Numbered from the stretch's first letter, positions 25,857 to 34,492 are shown. The stretch is DNA of 64,000 nt from Vulcanimicrobiota bacterium (GCA_027306785.1 DAHUZB010000013.1:1-64000); one strand, 5' to 3'. Numbers and translations: made by a program. The notes: a model not told the origin generated them from the letters alone.

Positions 25857-26339
25857 ATGCCCTACACACCGCCGCAAGCCGACGAGCTTGCCACATATAC
25901 CGAACGCGCACGCACGGAACGCGCGCGCATCAGCACCGACAAAGGTGACATCGTCTTTACGTTCTATCCCGACGACGCCCCGATGCACGCGGCGGCCTTC
26001 ATGAAGCTGGCGGAAGCAGGCTTCTACGACGGGTTGACCTTCCATCGCGTCGAGCCCGGCTTCGTGGTGCAGGGCGGCGATCCCGACGGCAACGGAACCG
26101 GCGGGCCGGGCTACCGGCTCAAGGCCGAGTTCAGCGCGCGTCCGCATCTGCGGGGCACCGTGGCGATGGCGCGCTCGTCGGATCCCAACTCCGCCGGCTC
26201 GCAATTCTACATCTGCCTCGACGACGCGCGTTTTCTCGACCGCAACTACACCGTGTTCGGTCAAATGACCGAGGGGTTCGATGCGCTCGACGCGATTCGC
26301 GTCGGCGACGCGATGAACAAGGTGACGATCGAACGCTAG
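25857..26339 (+). CDS. Peptidyl-prolyl cis-trans isomerase, cyclophilin type
   Basis: A 160-residue cytoplasmic cyclophilin without a signal peptide. Conserved parts: FYDGLTFHRVEPGFVVQGGDPDGNGTGGPG, with the catalytic Arg in FHRV and the QGGDP turn, then GTVAMARSSDPNSAGSQFYICL with the Q-F pair, and VFGQMTEGFDALDAI. The bacterial type lacks the Trp of human CypA, as here (FLDRNYTVFG). It assists proline isomerisation in folding. The gene is alone, divergent from the RsbW-like gene and convergent with the copper oxidase operon. Confidence 0.95.
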   Translation: MPYTPPQADELATYTERARTERARISTDKGDIVFTFYPDDAPMHAAAFMKLAEAGFYDGLTFHRVEPGFVVQGGDPDGNGTGGPGYRLKAEFSARPHLRGTVAMARSSDPNSAGSQFYICLDDARFLDRNYTVFGQMTEGFDALDAIRVGDAMNKVTIER

Positions 26340-26354
26340 TCGGCGCGCGTCGCG

Positions 26355-27782
26355 CTACGCGTAATCCACTTCGGTCATCATGCCGCCCATCATGTGGATC
26401 TCGTTGTGACAGTGGAGCAGCCAGCGGCCCGCCGGCGAATCCGCATCGAAGATCCAGGTGAGCGTGCCGCCGTTCGCGGGGACGAGTGAGACGTCTTTCG
26501 CGAGCGGCCGCGCGAGCGCCGTTCCGTTCACCTCCACCACGCGGAACGTGTGGCCGTGCAGATGCATCGGATGATCCATATCGGTCTTGTTGGTAAAATG
26601 CACGAGCACGCGGTCGCCGCGGCGCACGACGATCTTCGGCGTGTTCGGCCAGAGCTTTCCGTCGATCGTCCACGCGTTCGCTCCGTAGGCGCCGCCGCCG
26701 AGCGTCCAGTCCTTACGGATCGTCACCCCCGACGTATCCACGCTCGCGGCGCGGCCGCCCGCTTTTTCATAGGTGAAGAAATCAACGCCGTCGATGCTCT
26801 GCGGCGCGGCCATCGGCGGAGCGTTCTCCATGCCGGGCGTGTGTACCACGACCGCCTGCTCGAACGCGAGCGGATCGGCCGAGACGCCTTGCAGCAGCCA
26901 CGCGCCCGGCTTCTTGACCTCGAACCACGCGTCGTAGCGTTCGGCGACCCCGATGCGCAGCGCTTCGACGTCGAGCGGTTGTGCCAGCGGATTTCCGTCG
27001 CTGTGCGTCACCCGCAGCGTGTGGCCCGCGAGACGCACGTAGCGCGTTTGACTCGGATTGGCGTTGAGGATGCGCAGACGCACGCGATCGCCCACCTTCA
27101 CCGCGAGGCGCTGCGTACCGGGATAGCTCGCCCCGTTGATGCAGTGTGCGACGTACGAGACCTCGTCGCCCATCTTATCGTCCGCCTTCATCCCGGCCAT
27201 TTCGGGCGAGCCCATCGGATCGACCATCGGCGCGTTGCTCGTGCCTTTGAGCGCGGCGGCGAGGCTGCGCATGTTCGGCACGTCGTGGAAGACCAGCGCG
27301 AACTCGGCGTCGGCGGGCTCGTCCTTCGGATCGTCGACGATGAAGAGCCCGAACATGCCGAGCACGGTGCCCATCTGCATCGCGTGATCGTGATACCAGC
27401 GCGTGCCGGGCGGATTCGGTGCGAACTCGTAGGTGAAATCACCGCCGGGCGGCACGGCGGGCTGCGTGATGCCCGCCACGCCGTCCATCGCGTTCGGCAG
27501 AATCATGCCGTGCCAATGCACGGTCGTCTCGATCTTCGAACGATTCCGAAAATCGACGTGCACGCGCTGACCGTAGGTCGTACGTAACACCGGACCGGGA
27601 ATCGAGCCGTTGAACGCGACGCCCGCGAACGACACGCCGCTCATCGGCGCGAAGAGCTTCGGCGCCGCGGTGAGCGTGTAGCGAACGGTGTCGTTTGCGA
27701 GTGCCGCAGCCGAGAGCGGCGGCAGCGCGGCCGCGATCATCGCGCCGGCCCCCGCGGACAGGAACGAGCTGCGTCTCATCAA
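26355..27782 (-). CDS. Tat-exported multicopper oxidase
   Basis: A 475-residue three-domain multicopper oxidase. The start MMRRSSFLSAGAG has a twin-arginine motif, so it should be exported folded with copper. All four copper-ligand blocks are present: HWHG (residues 89-92), WYHDHAMQMG near 132, HPMHLHGH near 405 and HCHNEIHMMGGMM near 457, with the type 1 Cys in HCH and a Met-rich end. Such enzymes oxidise Cu(I), Fe(II), Mn(II) or phenols and reduce oxygen to water. Its start overlaps the stop of the cytochrome-porin gene (ATGA), so the two are made together, which suggests that they share an electron path. Confidence 0.93.
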   Translation of the reverse strand: MMRRSSFLSAGAGAMIAAALPPLSAAALANDTVRYTLTAAPKLFAPMSGVSFAGVAFNGSIPGPVLRTTYGQRVHVDFRNRSKIETTVHWHGMILPNAMDGVAGITQPAVPPGGDFTYEFAPNPPGTRWYHDHAMQMGTVLGMFGLFIVDDPKDEPADAEFALVFHDVPNMRSLAAALKGTSNAPMVDPMGSPEMAGMKADDKMGDEVSYVAHCINGASYPGTQRLAVKVGDRVRLRILNANPSQTRYVRLAGHTLRVTHSDGNPLAQPLDVEALRIGVAERYDAWFEVKKPGAWLLQGVSADPLAFEQAVVVHTPGMENAPPMAAPQSIDGVDFFTYEKAGGRAASVDTSGVTIRKDWTLGGGAYGANAWTIDGKLWPNTPKIVVRRGDRVLVHFTNKTDMDHPMHLHGHTFRVVEVNGTALARPLAKDVSLVPANGGTLTWIFDADSPAGRWLLHCHNEIHMMGGMMTEVDYA

Positions 27783-29515
27783 TCACCTACCGTTACGGGA
27801 ACGTCCATGGTGGTGCCGTCGTACTCGAGTTCGATCTTCCACGGTCCGCCCATCGAGAAGTGCACTTCACCGCGCAACACGTGCGGATCGCTCGTCGGTT
27901 TCAGCACGATCGGAACCGGGCGCATCTGCATGCCGCCCATCTCCATCAACGCGGTCGCGCGTACGTCGTGCGGCGGGGAGCCCGGGAAGCGAACGGTCAT
28001 CATGCTCGTGACCGAGGGCGGCGACGGAGCGAACGAGACGACGGGCGTGCTGCCGCCCGCTCCGCCGTCGAGGCCCGAAAGATAGGCCACGATGTCGGAG
28101 ATCTGTTGCGTGCTGAAACCGAAGTTCGGCATCGGCGCGCGTGGCTGTGCGATCATGTGCGCGATCTGGTCGGGAGAAAGACGATGCTCGATGCCCACCA
28201 GTTTCGGCCCGATGTTCCCTTGGAAAGCCGCACCGTGGCAGCCTTGGCAGCCGTTCTTCGCGACGAGTTCCGCGCCCGCGTTCGCATCGCCGATCGGCGC
28301 CGCGCTCGATGCGGAAGCGCCCGCCGCCGCGGCGCTCGCCGGCTCGACGTACGCTCCGGCGACCGGCTGCCGCTTGAGGAGGTAGCGCTTGCCGGTTTGG
28401 AACGGTCCCGCGAATGCGAGCTGCAGGCCGAACTGCGGACGTTGATGGGGGCCGGTGAGCGCTTCACCGATCACCGCGAGGTTCGGCAAGAAGTTGTGCG
28501 AGTAGTCGAGGATGTACTGGCGCGACAGCGTGTCGGAAGAAGCGACGTCGTAGCGCACCAGCACGTGGTTGCGCCAGCCGATGTCCCGCCCGATCTCGAA
28601 CATCGCGCCGTTGAGCGGTATGCCGTACTCCGCGAGATCGGGATGCGCGTCGTACCCGTGATAGTACATCGTCTGCAGATGCCAGCGGCGCGTTTGGTAG
28701 CCGAAGTAGACGCCTTCGCGCGTGAACGCGTCGCTTCCGACGAAGCGGTTCGCCGTATCGTGCAGCGGCGCGAAGCCTCGCATGGCGACCAAACCAACGC
28801 TCCACGGCTGACTCATGCCGCCGTAAGAAATGTTGGCATCGAGCGTGCGGGGATTATCCGCGGCGTTGTAATCGAACGCGTGCCCCAGCGGATCGCTGCC
28901 GGTGAGGTACGAGAAGTTGTACATGAACTCGTTCGACATGCCGTTGAACGCAAGGCCCCAGCGCGCGTCGTTCGGGTTGAAATCGTTCTGTCCGGTCGTC
29001 TGGGTCGCAAGCAGATAGTTACCGAGCGTCCACGCGTGCGCGGGCATGAACGGAAACGGCGTGTGAAATTTCCCGGCCTGCAGGGAGTTCAGTCCGTGCA
29101 GCAGTCCGTTCCACGAGAGCCAGAGTTGCTCGGTCGCGCCGATCGTGCCGCCGTCGATCACGTGCTGCTCGCCGTACCAGGTGAAATTCTTGCCCGCGAA
29201 GCCGCCGCCGAGAAACGAAAGATCGCTCACCGCGGTCTGTCCGGGCGTATCGTGGTTGGCAAGGTACGACGTGATGTAGAGCCGCACCGCGATCGGCAGA
29301 GCCTTGTTCTGCAGATGCTCGTTGAGAATCTGGAAGTTACTCATCATCACCATCATGCCGTAACGGGTCATGCCCGGGAACGTGGTGTGGCACGTCTCGC
29401 ACGAGACGCCTTGCCCGTTTGCGAAGACGGGGACCGCGCGCGCGGCGACGGGGACGAGGAACGCGAGACCGATGAATGCGCAGAGCGCGCGAACGAGAGC
29501 GGCGAGTGCTCGCAC
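27779..29515 (-). CDS. Cyc2-like fused cytochrome-porin with extra C-terminal cytochrome c and YtkA/FixH-like domain
   Basis: A 578-residue protein. After a signal peptide cleaved near residue 27 comes PVFANGQGVSCETCHTTF (haem site C39-H43) followed by PGMTRYG, which closely fits the haem motif of Cyc2 iron oxidases. Residues about 60-385 are rich in alternating aromatic/polar strands (FTWYGEQHVIDGG, WHLQTMYYHGYDAHP), as in a porin barrel. A second haem domain has CQGCH at 423-427 with a likely axial Met in MPNFGF near 462. Residues about 495-578 resemble the YtkA/FixH beta-sandwich (GGPWKIELEYDG). I infer an outer-membrane conduit moving electrons across the envelope. It could instead be a nonspecific multihaem porin-like protein. 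Confidence 0.72.
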   Translation of the reverse strand: MRALAALVRALCAFIGLAFLVPVAARAVPVFANGQGVSCETCHTTFPGMTRYGMMVMMSNFQILNEHLQNKALPIAVRLYITSYLANHDTPGQTAVSDLSFLGGGFAGKNFTWYGEQHVIDGGTIGATEQLWLSWNGLLHGLNSLQAGKFHTPFPFMPAHAWTLGNYLLATQTTGQNDFNPNDARWGLAFNGMSNEFMYNFSYLTGSDPLGHAFDYNAADNPRTLDANISYGGMSQPWSVGLVAMRGFAPLHDTANRFVGSDAFTREGVYFGYQTRRWHLQTMYYHGYDAHPDLAEYGIPLNGAMFEIGRDIGWRNHVLVRYDVASSDTLSRQYILDYSHNFLPNLAVIGEALTGPHQRPQFGLQLAFAGPFQTGKRYLLKRQPVAGAYVEPASAAAAGASASSAAPIGDANAGAELVAKNGCQGCHGAAFQGNIGPKLVGIEHRLSPDQIAHMIAQPRAPMPNFGFSTQQISDIVAYLSGLDGGAGGSTPVVSFAPSPPSVTSMMTVRFPGSPPHDVRATALMEMGGMQMRPVPIVLKPTSDPHVLRGEVHFSMGGPWKIELEYDGTTMDVPVTVGD

Positions 29516-29567
29516 AGGGTACTCCTAACGGACGGAATGAACGCGAAAAATCGAGTGGGGGTTCGGT

Positions 29568-30119
29568 TCAGAACGTCGCGGGTGGAGGTCGCTGAAAGCG
29601 CGCGACGCCCGCGCGCGCGGCGAGCGCGTAGGCGGGTGCCACCGCGGTGCGGCGCACGAAGAGGGCCGTTTCGGCGGTGTGCAGCCGCTCGACGAATGCG
29701 GCGGCCCGCTCCGACGAGCGCTCGCACGTGGCGAGCAGGTGCGACGCGAGCGAGAGGACGAGTGCCGCGATTGCGGCCGCAAAGAGTTGCGCGACGAACC
29801 CGGCCGAGGTGAGCGTGTGCCCTTCGCCATGCTCGAGCGCGGTGTAGAGCAGCAGTTGGAGCGGAGCGAGTCGCGCCGCGCTCTGCAAGAGGCCCTCGCC
29901 GAGATCGAGCTGCACGCGCCGTGCGCGCAGCAGCGCCGAGATCGCCGCGGCGCCGAGCATCGCGGTGAGCAGCAGCAGCGAGAGATCGAGCAGCGGCACG
30001 AGGTACGCGTGGCGCGGATCGCCGCTCGCGCGACCGCTGCACGCATAGGCAACGACGTGGCCGCACAGCGTTGCAGGGACCACTGCGAACCACCAGAGGG
30101 CGATCCGACGCTTCGTCAT
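29568..30119 (-). CDS. Hypothetical multi-pass membrane protein of the cytochrome-oxidase operon
   Basis: A 183-residue protein from MTKRRIALWWFAVVPATLCG with about four hydrophobic segments: residues 8-28, 42-62, 85-105 and 110-130. A Cys/His-poor loop and a C-terminal tail ending ARFQRPPPATF follow. It lies 52 nt upstream of the cytochrome-porin gene on the same strand and probably opens that operon. No named family is recognised. It could anchor or mature the redox proteins, which is inference from position. The ATG at 30119 is chosen over an upstream start at 30254 because the first membrane helix starts there. Confidence 0.6.
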   Translation of the reverse strand: MTKRRIALWWFAVVPATLCGHVVAYACSGRASGDPRHAYLVPLLDLSLLLLTAMLGAAAISALLRARRVQLDLGEGLLQSAARLAPLQLLLYTALEHGEGHTLTSAGFVAQLFAAAIAALVLSLASHLLATCERSSERAAAFVERLHTAETALFVRRTAVAPAYALAARAGVARFQRPPPATF

Positions 30120-30166
30120 CCGCTCACGCTTAGCCCGACCGCTTGACGGGCCCTCTTTCTGAGAAT

Positions 30167-31048
30167 TTACTGATTGCTCTCGCCGAGCAAGGCAAACGAG
30201 AGCCGAGCGAGTCGATGGATCGCATGATAGGCGGCCTCGTCCTCGCGCACCCATTTCGTGTAGATCGCGAGGATGTACGGCGAATCGGCGAACGGCTCGA
30301 CGACCGCAACGTCGTTGCGCGTGCCGTCCAGCTCGCCGGTTTTGTTCGCCACCTGCGTCCCGTGCGGAAGCCCGGCGGGAATCGCGTCGCGATCGGTCTG
30401 GTGCAGCATGATCGCGAGCATGCGACGCGCGTGTTCCGGCGTGACGATGGTCGATTCGCCTTCGCGCGCGGCGTGCGCGATGAGGTAGAGCAGGCGCGCC
30501 ATATCCTCGGGCGTCGTCACGTTGTCGTTGTGATGCACGATGGCGCGAAAGTCGAGAAAATGCCGGGCGAGTCGCGTGCGCGTCATGCCGGCCCGTGCCG
30601 CGGTCGCGTTGAGCGCGTCAAAGCCGTAGTGCGAGATCAAGTAGTTGCTCGCGGTGTTGTCGCTCACGTCGATCATCGGCACGAGCAGATCGCGCACGCG
30701 AAAGCGCGCGCCGTCGGGTTGCTGCGCCATGAAGTCGGAGCCGGCGATCAGATCGCGTCGTCGCGTGACGATCCATTCGTCGAGCGAACCCGGTCGACGC
30801 TCTTGCGTTGCGAAGGCGGTGGCGAGGATCACGAGCTTGATCGTGGAGGCGGCCGGGAACTCGGTGCGTGCGTTGAAGGCGAAGACGGGCCGTGCGTCAC
30901 CGAGCGTGCGGCAGGTGACACCGAGCATGCCCGGCATCGCGCGCGCGATGCGCTCGACGCGATCGAAGAGACTCGCGCGCGCAGCCTGCGGCACGAACGC
31001 CGAGAGCGCGGCGCCGCCGCACGCGGCGAGAAACGCCTCGCGCCTCAC
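30167..31048 (-). CDS. Class A beta-lactamase-related serine hydrolase
   Basis: A 293-residue protein beginning with a Tat-like leader (RREAFLAACGGAALSAF). Active-site motifs are SxxK in AASTIKLV, SDN in DVSDNTASN and KTG in VANKTGELDG. The omega-loop region, however, reads RHFLDFRA where true class A enzymes have ExxLN, so the deacylating glutamate is missing. It may therefore be a DD-peptidase-like or slow penicillin-binding enzyme instead of a resistance enzyme. The GTG start at 31048 overlaps the stop of the ABC permease (GTGA), giving an operon with that transporter. Confidence 0.82.
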   Translation of the reverse strand: MRREAFLAACGGAALSAFVPQAARASLFDRVERIARAMPGMLGVTCRTLGDARPVFAFNARTEFPAASTIKLVILATAFATQERRPGSLDEWIVTRRRDLIAGSDFMAQQPDGARFRVRDLLVPMIDVSDNTASNYLISHYGFDALNATAARAGMTRTRLARHFLDFRAIVHHNDNVTTPEDMARLLYLIAHAAREGESTIVTPEHARRMLAIMLHQTDRDAIPAGLPHGTQVANKTGELDGTRNDVAVVEPFADSPYILAIYTKWVREDEAAYHAIHRLARLSFALLGESNQ

Positions 31049-31839
31049 GAGCCCGTGCCTTGGTAGTGCCGAAGGCCGAAGCGCCAGAACGCGTAGGAGA
31101 CGCCGAACCAAGCGAGACCGATCGCGGGCGTCAGCAGGCCCACCGCCGGGTTCAAATGCAGCCCGGTCTCGGCTTTTTGCAGAAAGTACGTCGCCGGAAA
31201 ATAGTTCATGAACGCAAACGGAAAGATGAAGGCGAGCACGATTCGCACGCCGCGCGCATAGATGCTGATCGGATAGCGGGTGAAGTCCTGCTCGAGCGAC
31301 ATCACCACCCAACGCAGCGTGTCGACGCGGACGAACCAGAACGAGATCGTCGCCACCACGAGCGAGATGCCGAGATCGATCAACGATCCGCCGATCACGA
31401 CGAGCGTGACGCCGATGACGAACCGGGGGTCGACGTGCACCCCCGCGACCGCCGTCGCCACGCAAAGGGTCACGATCGCGAGGATCAGGCTGTCCGGCAT
31501 CGTCTGCGACGGAACGGTGAGCACCTGGAAGAGCGTATCGAGCGGCCGTACCAAAAAGCGGTCGAAGCGGCCCTCGCGCACGTAATCGGGAACGCTCACC
31601 ACGTTGAAGAAGAGGGTGTTGTGCAGTTCGTGCCCGGTCATCCAGAGCGCGTAGAGGAAGAACATGTCGCGGAAGCTCCAGCCGTTCATCGACGGAAATT
31701 GCCGCATCGTCACGAAGAGCGCGCCGAGCGCCACGCCGTGATAGACGATCGAGAAGGCGAACCACATGATGAAGTTCGCGCGATACTCGAGCATCGTGAG
31801 GATGTTGATGCGCCAATATTGGAGATAGGCCGCGACCAT
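31045..31839 (-). CDS. ABC-2 type permease (DUF990-like export subunit), copy 1
   Basis: A 264-residue membrane protein with about six helices. It starts MVAAYLQYWRINILTMLEYRANFIMW and contains the family line VREGRFDRFLVRPLDTLF, in which a short cytoplasmic helix contacts the ATPase. Homologues pair as two different permeases with one ATPase in exporters of unknown or cationic substrates. The probable partner permease and ATPase are encoded at 33493-36144, separated by plus-strand alkA and pirin genes. It is divergent from the alkA-like gene with only 2 nt between start codons. Confidence 0.85.
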   Translation of the reverse strand: MVAAYLQYWRINILTMLEYRANFIMWFAFSIVYHGVALGALFVTMRQFPSMNGWSFRDMFFLYALWMTGHELHNTLFFNVVSVPDYVREGRFDRFLVRPLDTLFQVLTVPSQTMPDSLILAIVTLCVATAVAGVHVDPRFVIGVTLVVIGGSLIDLGISLVVATISFWFVRVDTLRWVVMSLEQDFTRYPISIYARGVRIVLAFIFPFAFMNYFPATYFLQKAETGLHLNPAVGLLTPAIGLAWFGVSYAFWRFGLRHYQGTGS

Positions 31840-31841
31840 CG

Positions 31842-32744
31842 ATGAACCGATTCCCCGTTCGCCTGCGACTCCCCGTCGCCCGACCGTATCGCCTGGACCT
31901 CACCGCACAAGCGCTGCGTCGCCTCGCGGCGAACGCGGTCGACGTGCTCGCGCCCGACGGCGCCTATCATCGCGCGCTGCGGCTGGGGAACGACCTCGCG
32001 GCGCTGCGCGTCACGCAGGTCGAACCCGATGCGCTCGAGATCGAAGCGACGGGAGGCGACCCGGAGCTCGTGCGGGCGGCGGTCGTGCGCATGCTCGGCG
32101 TCGATGCCGATCTACGCGAATGGCCGCGGCGCGCGTCGCGCGTTGCGTGGCTGGCACCGATCGCGCACGCGCTGCGCGGCGTTCATCCACCGCGGTATCC
32201 GACGCTCTGGGAGGCGTGCGCGCACGCGATCGTTTTTCAGCAGATCAGCATCCACGCCGCGGGTGCGATCATGCTCCGCTTGGTCGAGGCGTTCGGCGAG
32301 CGCGCGCGTGCGGGCGAGGTGGAGCTCGTCGCCTTCCCCGAGCCCGAGGCGCTGCTGCGCGCGAGCGAGGAGCGGCTCGGAGCGGTCGGGCTCTCCGCGA
32401 ATAAACGCGCGCATCTGCGCGCGGCCGCCGCGGCCGTCCTCGACGGCACCGTACGCGAAGACGCGGTCGATGCGCTCGCGAGCCCGGAGGCGATCGCCTA
32501 TCTCACGCGCGTGCGCGGGATCGGTCCCTGGAGCGCGGCCGTCGTGCTGCTGCGCGGGTTCGGTCGACTCGACGTCTTTCCGATGCGCGATTCGGGCGTG
32601 GCGCGCTCGGTCCGCGAACTCGCAGGCGATGTGACGGTCGACCTCGACGGCGTGCTGGAAACGTTAGGCCCCGTCAAGGGTCTGTTATATTTTCATCTCT
32701 TGCTCGGCCGCTTGCGCAACCTCGGACCCCGAGCGACCGATTGA
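31842..32744 (+). CDS. DNA-3-methyladenine glycosylase II, AlkA-like
   Basis: A 300-residue HhH-GPD base-excision glycosylase. The N-terminal 110 residues match the AlkA accessory domain. WEACAHAIVFQQISIHAAGAIMLRLVEAFG is the family entry, YLTRVRGIGPWSAAVVLL is the helix-hairpin-helix DNA-binding loop, and the catalytic aspartate is in VFPMRDSGVARS, equivalent to D238 of E. coli AlkA. It removes alkylated bases from DNA. The pirin gene starts 1 nt after its stop, so they are co-transcribed. Confidence 0.9.
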   Translation: MNRFPVRLRLPVARPYRLDLTAQALRRLAANAVDVLAPDGAYHRALRLGNDLAALRVTQVEPDALEIEATGGDPELVRAAVVRMLGVDADLREWPRRASRVAWLAPIAHALRGVHPPRYPTLWEACAHAIVFQQISIHAAGAIMLRLVEAFGERARAGEVELVAFPEPEALLRASEERLGAVGLSANKRAHLRAAAAAVLDGTVREDAVDALASPEAIAYLTRVRGIGPWSAAVVLLRGFGRLDVFPMRDSGVARSVRELAGDVTVDLDGVLETLGPVKGLLYFHLLLGRLRNLGPRATD

Positions 32745-32745
32745 T

Positions 32746-33483
32746 ATGGAGACCATGAAGACCATGACTGCCCCCGCGTTTACGATCCAGCGCTCGAAGG
32801 ATCGCGCCTACTTCGATCACGGGTGGCTGCGCACGTACCATTCGTTCAGTTTCGCGGAGTACTTCGATCCGAAAAACGTCAATTGGGGAGCGCTGCGCGT
32901 CTTCAACGACGACGTGATCGACGGCGGTACGGGATTCCCGCCGCATCCGCACCGCGACATGGAGATCGTCACCTACGTGTTGGAGGGCGAACTCGCGCAT
33001 CGCGACAGCATGGACAACCACGGCATCGTGGGGCCCGGCGGCGTGCAGTTCATGAGCGCGGGTACCGGCGTGCGTCACAGCGAGTTCAATAACGATCCCG
33101 AACGCCCGCTGCATCTGGTGCAAATGTGGGTGCTGCCCGGCAAACTCGGGCAAGCGCCGTCGTACGGTCAGATGGATTTCACGGTCGAGGATCGTCGCAA
33201 TCGGTGGCTTACGATCGTAAGCGGCCAGGAGGCGGTGCAGGCGCCGATCCGCATCACGCAGGACGCGACCTTCGCGGTCGCGCGCCTGGAGGGCGAGATG
33301 CTCGTTCACGAGTTCGCGCCACAGCGGTACGGCTTCATGTTCGTCGCCGACGGCAATCTGGAAGTCAACGGCGAGACGCTGCAGAAGGGCGACGCGGTGC
33401 GGCTCTTCGATGTCGCGCGTCTCGGCGTCAAAGGTCACGGCGAAGTCGTCCTCTGGGATCTGCCGGGCGTCGACGAGGGGTAG
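32746..33483 (+). CDS. Pirin family protein
   Basis: A 245-residue bicupin. The first cupin holds the metal ligands in FPPHPHRDMEIVTYVLEGELAHRDSMDNHG (two His, one Glu side) and RHSEFN. The second cupin spans about residues 165-240. TYHSFSFAEYFDPKNVNWGALRVFNDDVIDGGTG is the classic pirin start. Bacterial pirins such as YhaK and YhhW include quercetin dioxygenases and redox-linked regulators; the function here is open. The ATG at 32746 follows the alkA-like stop directly; an ATG at 32755 is an alternative. Confidence 0.93.
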   Translation: METMKTMTAPAFTIQRSKDRAYFDHGWLRTYHSFSFAEYFDPKNVNWGALRVFNDDVIDGGTGFPPHPHRDMEIVTYVLEGELAHRDSMDNHGIVGPGGVQFMSAGTGVRHSEFNNDPERPLHLVQMWVLPGKLGQAPSYGQMDFTVEDRRNRWLTIVSGQEAVQAPIRITQDATFAVARLEGEMLVHEFAPQRYGFMFVADGNLEVNGETLQKGDAVRLFDVARLGVKGHGEVVLWDLPGVDEG

Positions 33484-33498
33484 CGCTCGGCGCTACCC
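33478..33498. terminator. Symmetrical hairpin shared by two convergent genes
   Basis: GGGTAGCGC and GCGCTACCC form a perfect 9-bp stem with a 3-nt loop. Each arm contains the stop codon of one gene (pirin TAG at 33481, permease TAG at 33495-33493). No T tract follows on either side, so it may slow exonucleases or act with a factor instead of being a simple terminator. Confidence 0.45.
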
Positions 33499-34290
33499 GC
33501 CTTGGATCACGACCCGTCGCGCGCCCGCGCGCCACACGAGCGACGAGAGCGCGGCAAACGAGACCAGCCACGCGATCTGCACCGCGAACGCGCTCGCCCA
33601 TCCCGAGGGCGGAATCACACCCACGTAGATGAGCAGCGGCGTCGAGTAGACCGCCGCGAACGGCAGCGCGACGACGAGTCGCCCGAGCACGCCGGGAAAG
33701 AACATCAGCGGAATGATCTGCCCCGAGAGCAGATCGGAGACCCAGCGCACGATCAACTGGATCGCAAAGGTTTCGAGCGTCCAGAACGCGATCGAGTTCA
33801 TCAAGAAGTTGATGAAGAAATTCACGCAGTAGCCGAGCGCGAACGAGAGCGCGAACGCGCCGAGCACGGCGGGCGACGGCACGTCGATGTGCACGAGCAG
33901 CAGCGAGAAAAGCAGCGACGGAATCACGAGCACCGCGTGCAGCCCGGTCTGCCCGATCCCGTCGGAGAAAAAGTAGAACGGCACCGAGATCGGCTTCATC
34001 AGATCGGTCGCGATCGATCCTTCGCGCAGCTTCTCGCGGATCAGCCGCGTCCCGTCGACCTCCAGGATCAGCGACATGAGCAGCGCGACCGTCGCATACG
34101 TGATCATCGAATGCAGCGGCAGGTTCATCGGCGCCGCGTTCTGCGCATAGAGCGCCGTCCACAACGAACGCAGCAAATACACGCGCAGCACGAGCGACCC
34201 GACCTCGGTCGCCACCTCCATCCGATAGGTCGCCTCGCGAGCAAACGCCTTCTTCGCAAACTCCACATACGGCGCAAAGCGCATACGCAT
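33493..34290 (-). CDS. ABC-2 type permease (DUF990-like export subunit), copy 2
   Basis: A 265-residue protein with about six membrane helices. It shows AFAREATYRMEVATEVGSLVLRVYLLRSLW and the coupling-helix line LIREKLREGSIATDLMKPISVPFYF, which parallels VREGRFDRFLVRPLD in the 31045-31839 permease. The two are distant paralogues and likely form a heterodimer with the ATPase encoded at 35140-36144. The start is uncertain: I use the ATG at 34290, which has AGGCAGG about 5 nt upstream; ATGs at 34284, 34305 and 34317 are in frame. A long palindromic element lies just upstream. Confidence 0.85.
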   Translation of the reverse strand: MRMRFAPYVEFAKKAFAREATYRMEVATEVGSLVLRVYLLRSLWTALYAQNAAPMNLPLHSMITYATVALLMSLILEVDGTRLIREKLREGSIATDLMKPISVPFYFFSDGIGQTGLHAVLVIPSLLFSLLLVHIDVPSPAVLGAFALSFALGYCVNFFINFLMNSIAFWTLETFAIQLIVRWVSDLLSGQIIPLMFFPGVLGRLVVALPFAAVYSTPLLIYVGVIPPSGWASAFAVQIAWLVSFAALSSLVWRAGARRVVIQGG

Positions 34291-34346
34291 GACGCCTGCC
34301 TTCATCGACCCATCCATTCCATCGAGACGTAAAAACGCCGGCCAGA

Positions 34347-34492
34347 GGTGCACCCGTTGCGCGCTCCCGGCGCGGGGCGTCTGAGAATCGGCCGGAGCCA
34401 GGATGGCGGGAGGCCGATTTCAGCGAGTAGGGATTTCCCACGGATGGGAAATCCCGGGCGTCCCCGCGTCGGGAGTGTGCGACGGGTGCACC
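34347..34492 (+). repeat. 146-nt nested palindromic element with two inner hairpins (possible structured RNA or REP/MITE-like element)
   Basis: The outer arms 34347-34377 and 34462-34492 pair over 31 positions: 27 Watson-Crick pairs and 4 that are G-U in the plus-strand RNA. Inside lie two separate hairpins: AATCGGCC (34386-34393) with GGCCGATT (34412-34419), enclosing a smaller GCCA/TGGC stem, and GGGATTTCCCA (34430-34440) with TGGGAAATCCC (34445-34455), a perfect 11-bp stem closed by CGGA. No coding potential I believe in. It fills the gap between the permease start and the hexapeptide-repeat protein stop, both minus strand. Confidence 0.65.

Noticed and set aside
33478-33498. Strong rho-independent terminator between the pirin and permease genes
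   Set aside because: The hairpin is perfect, but no T tract follows on either strand, so it is listed only as a terminator-like hairpin.
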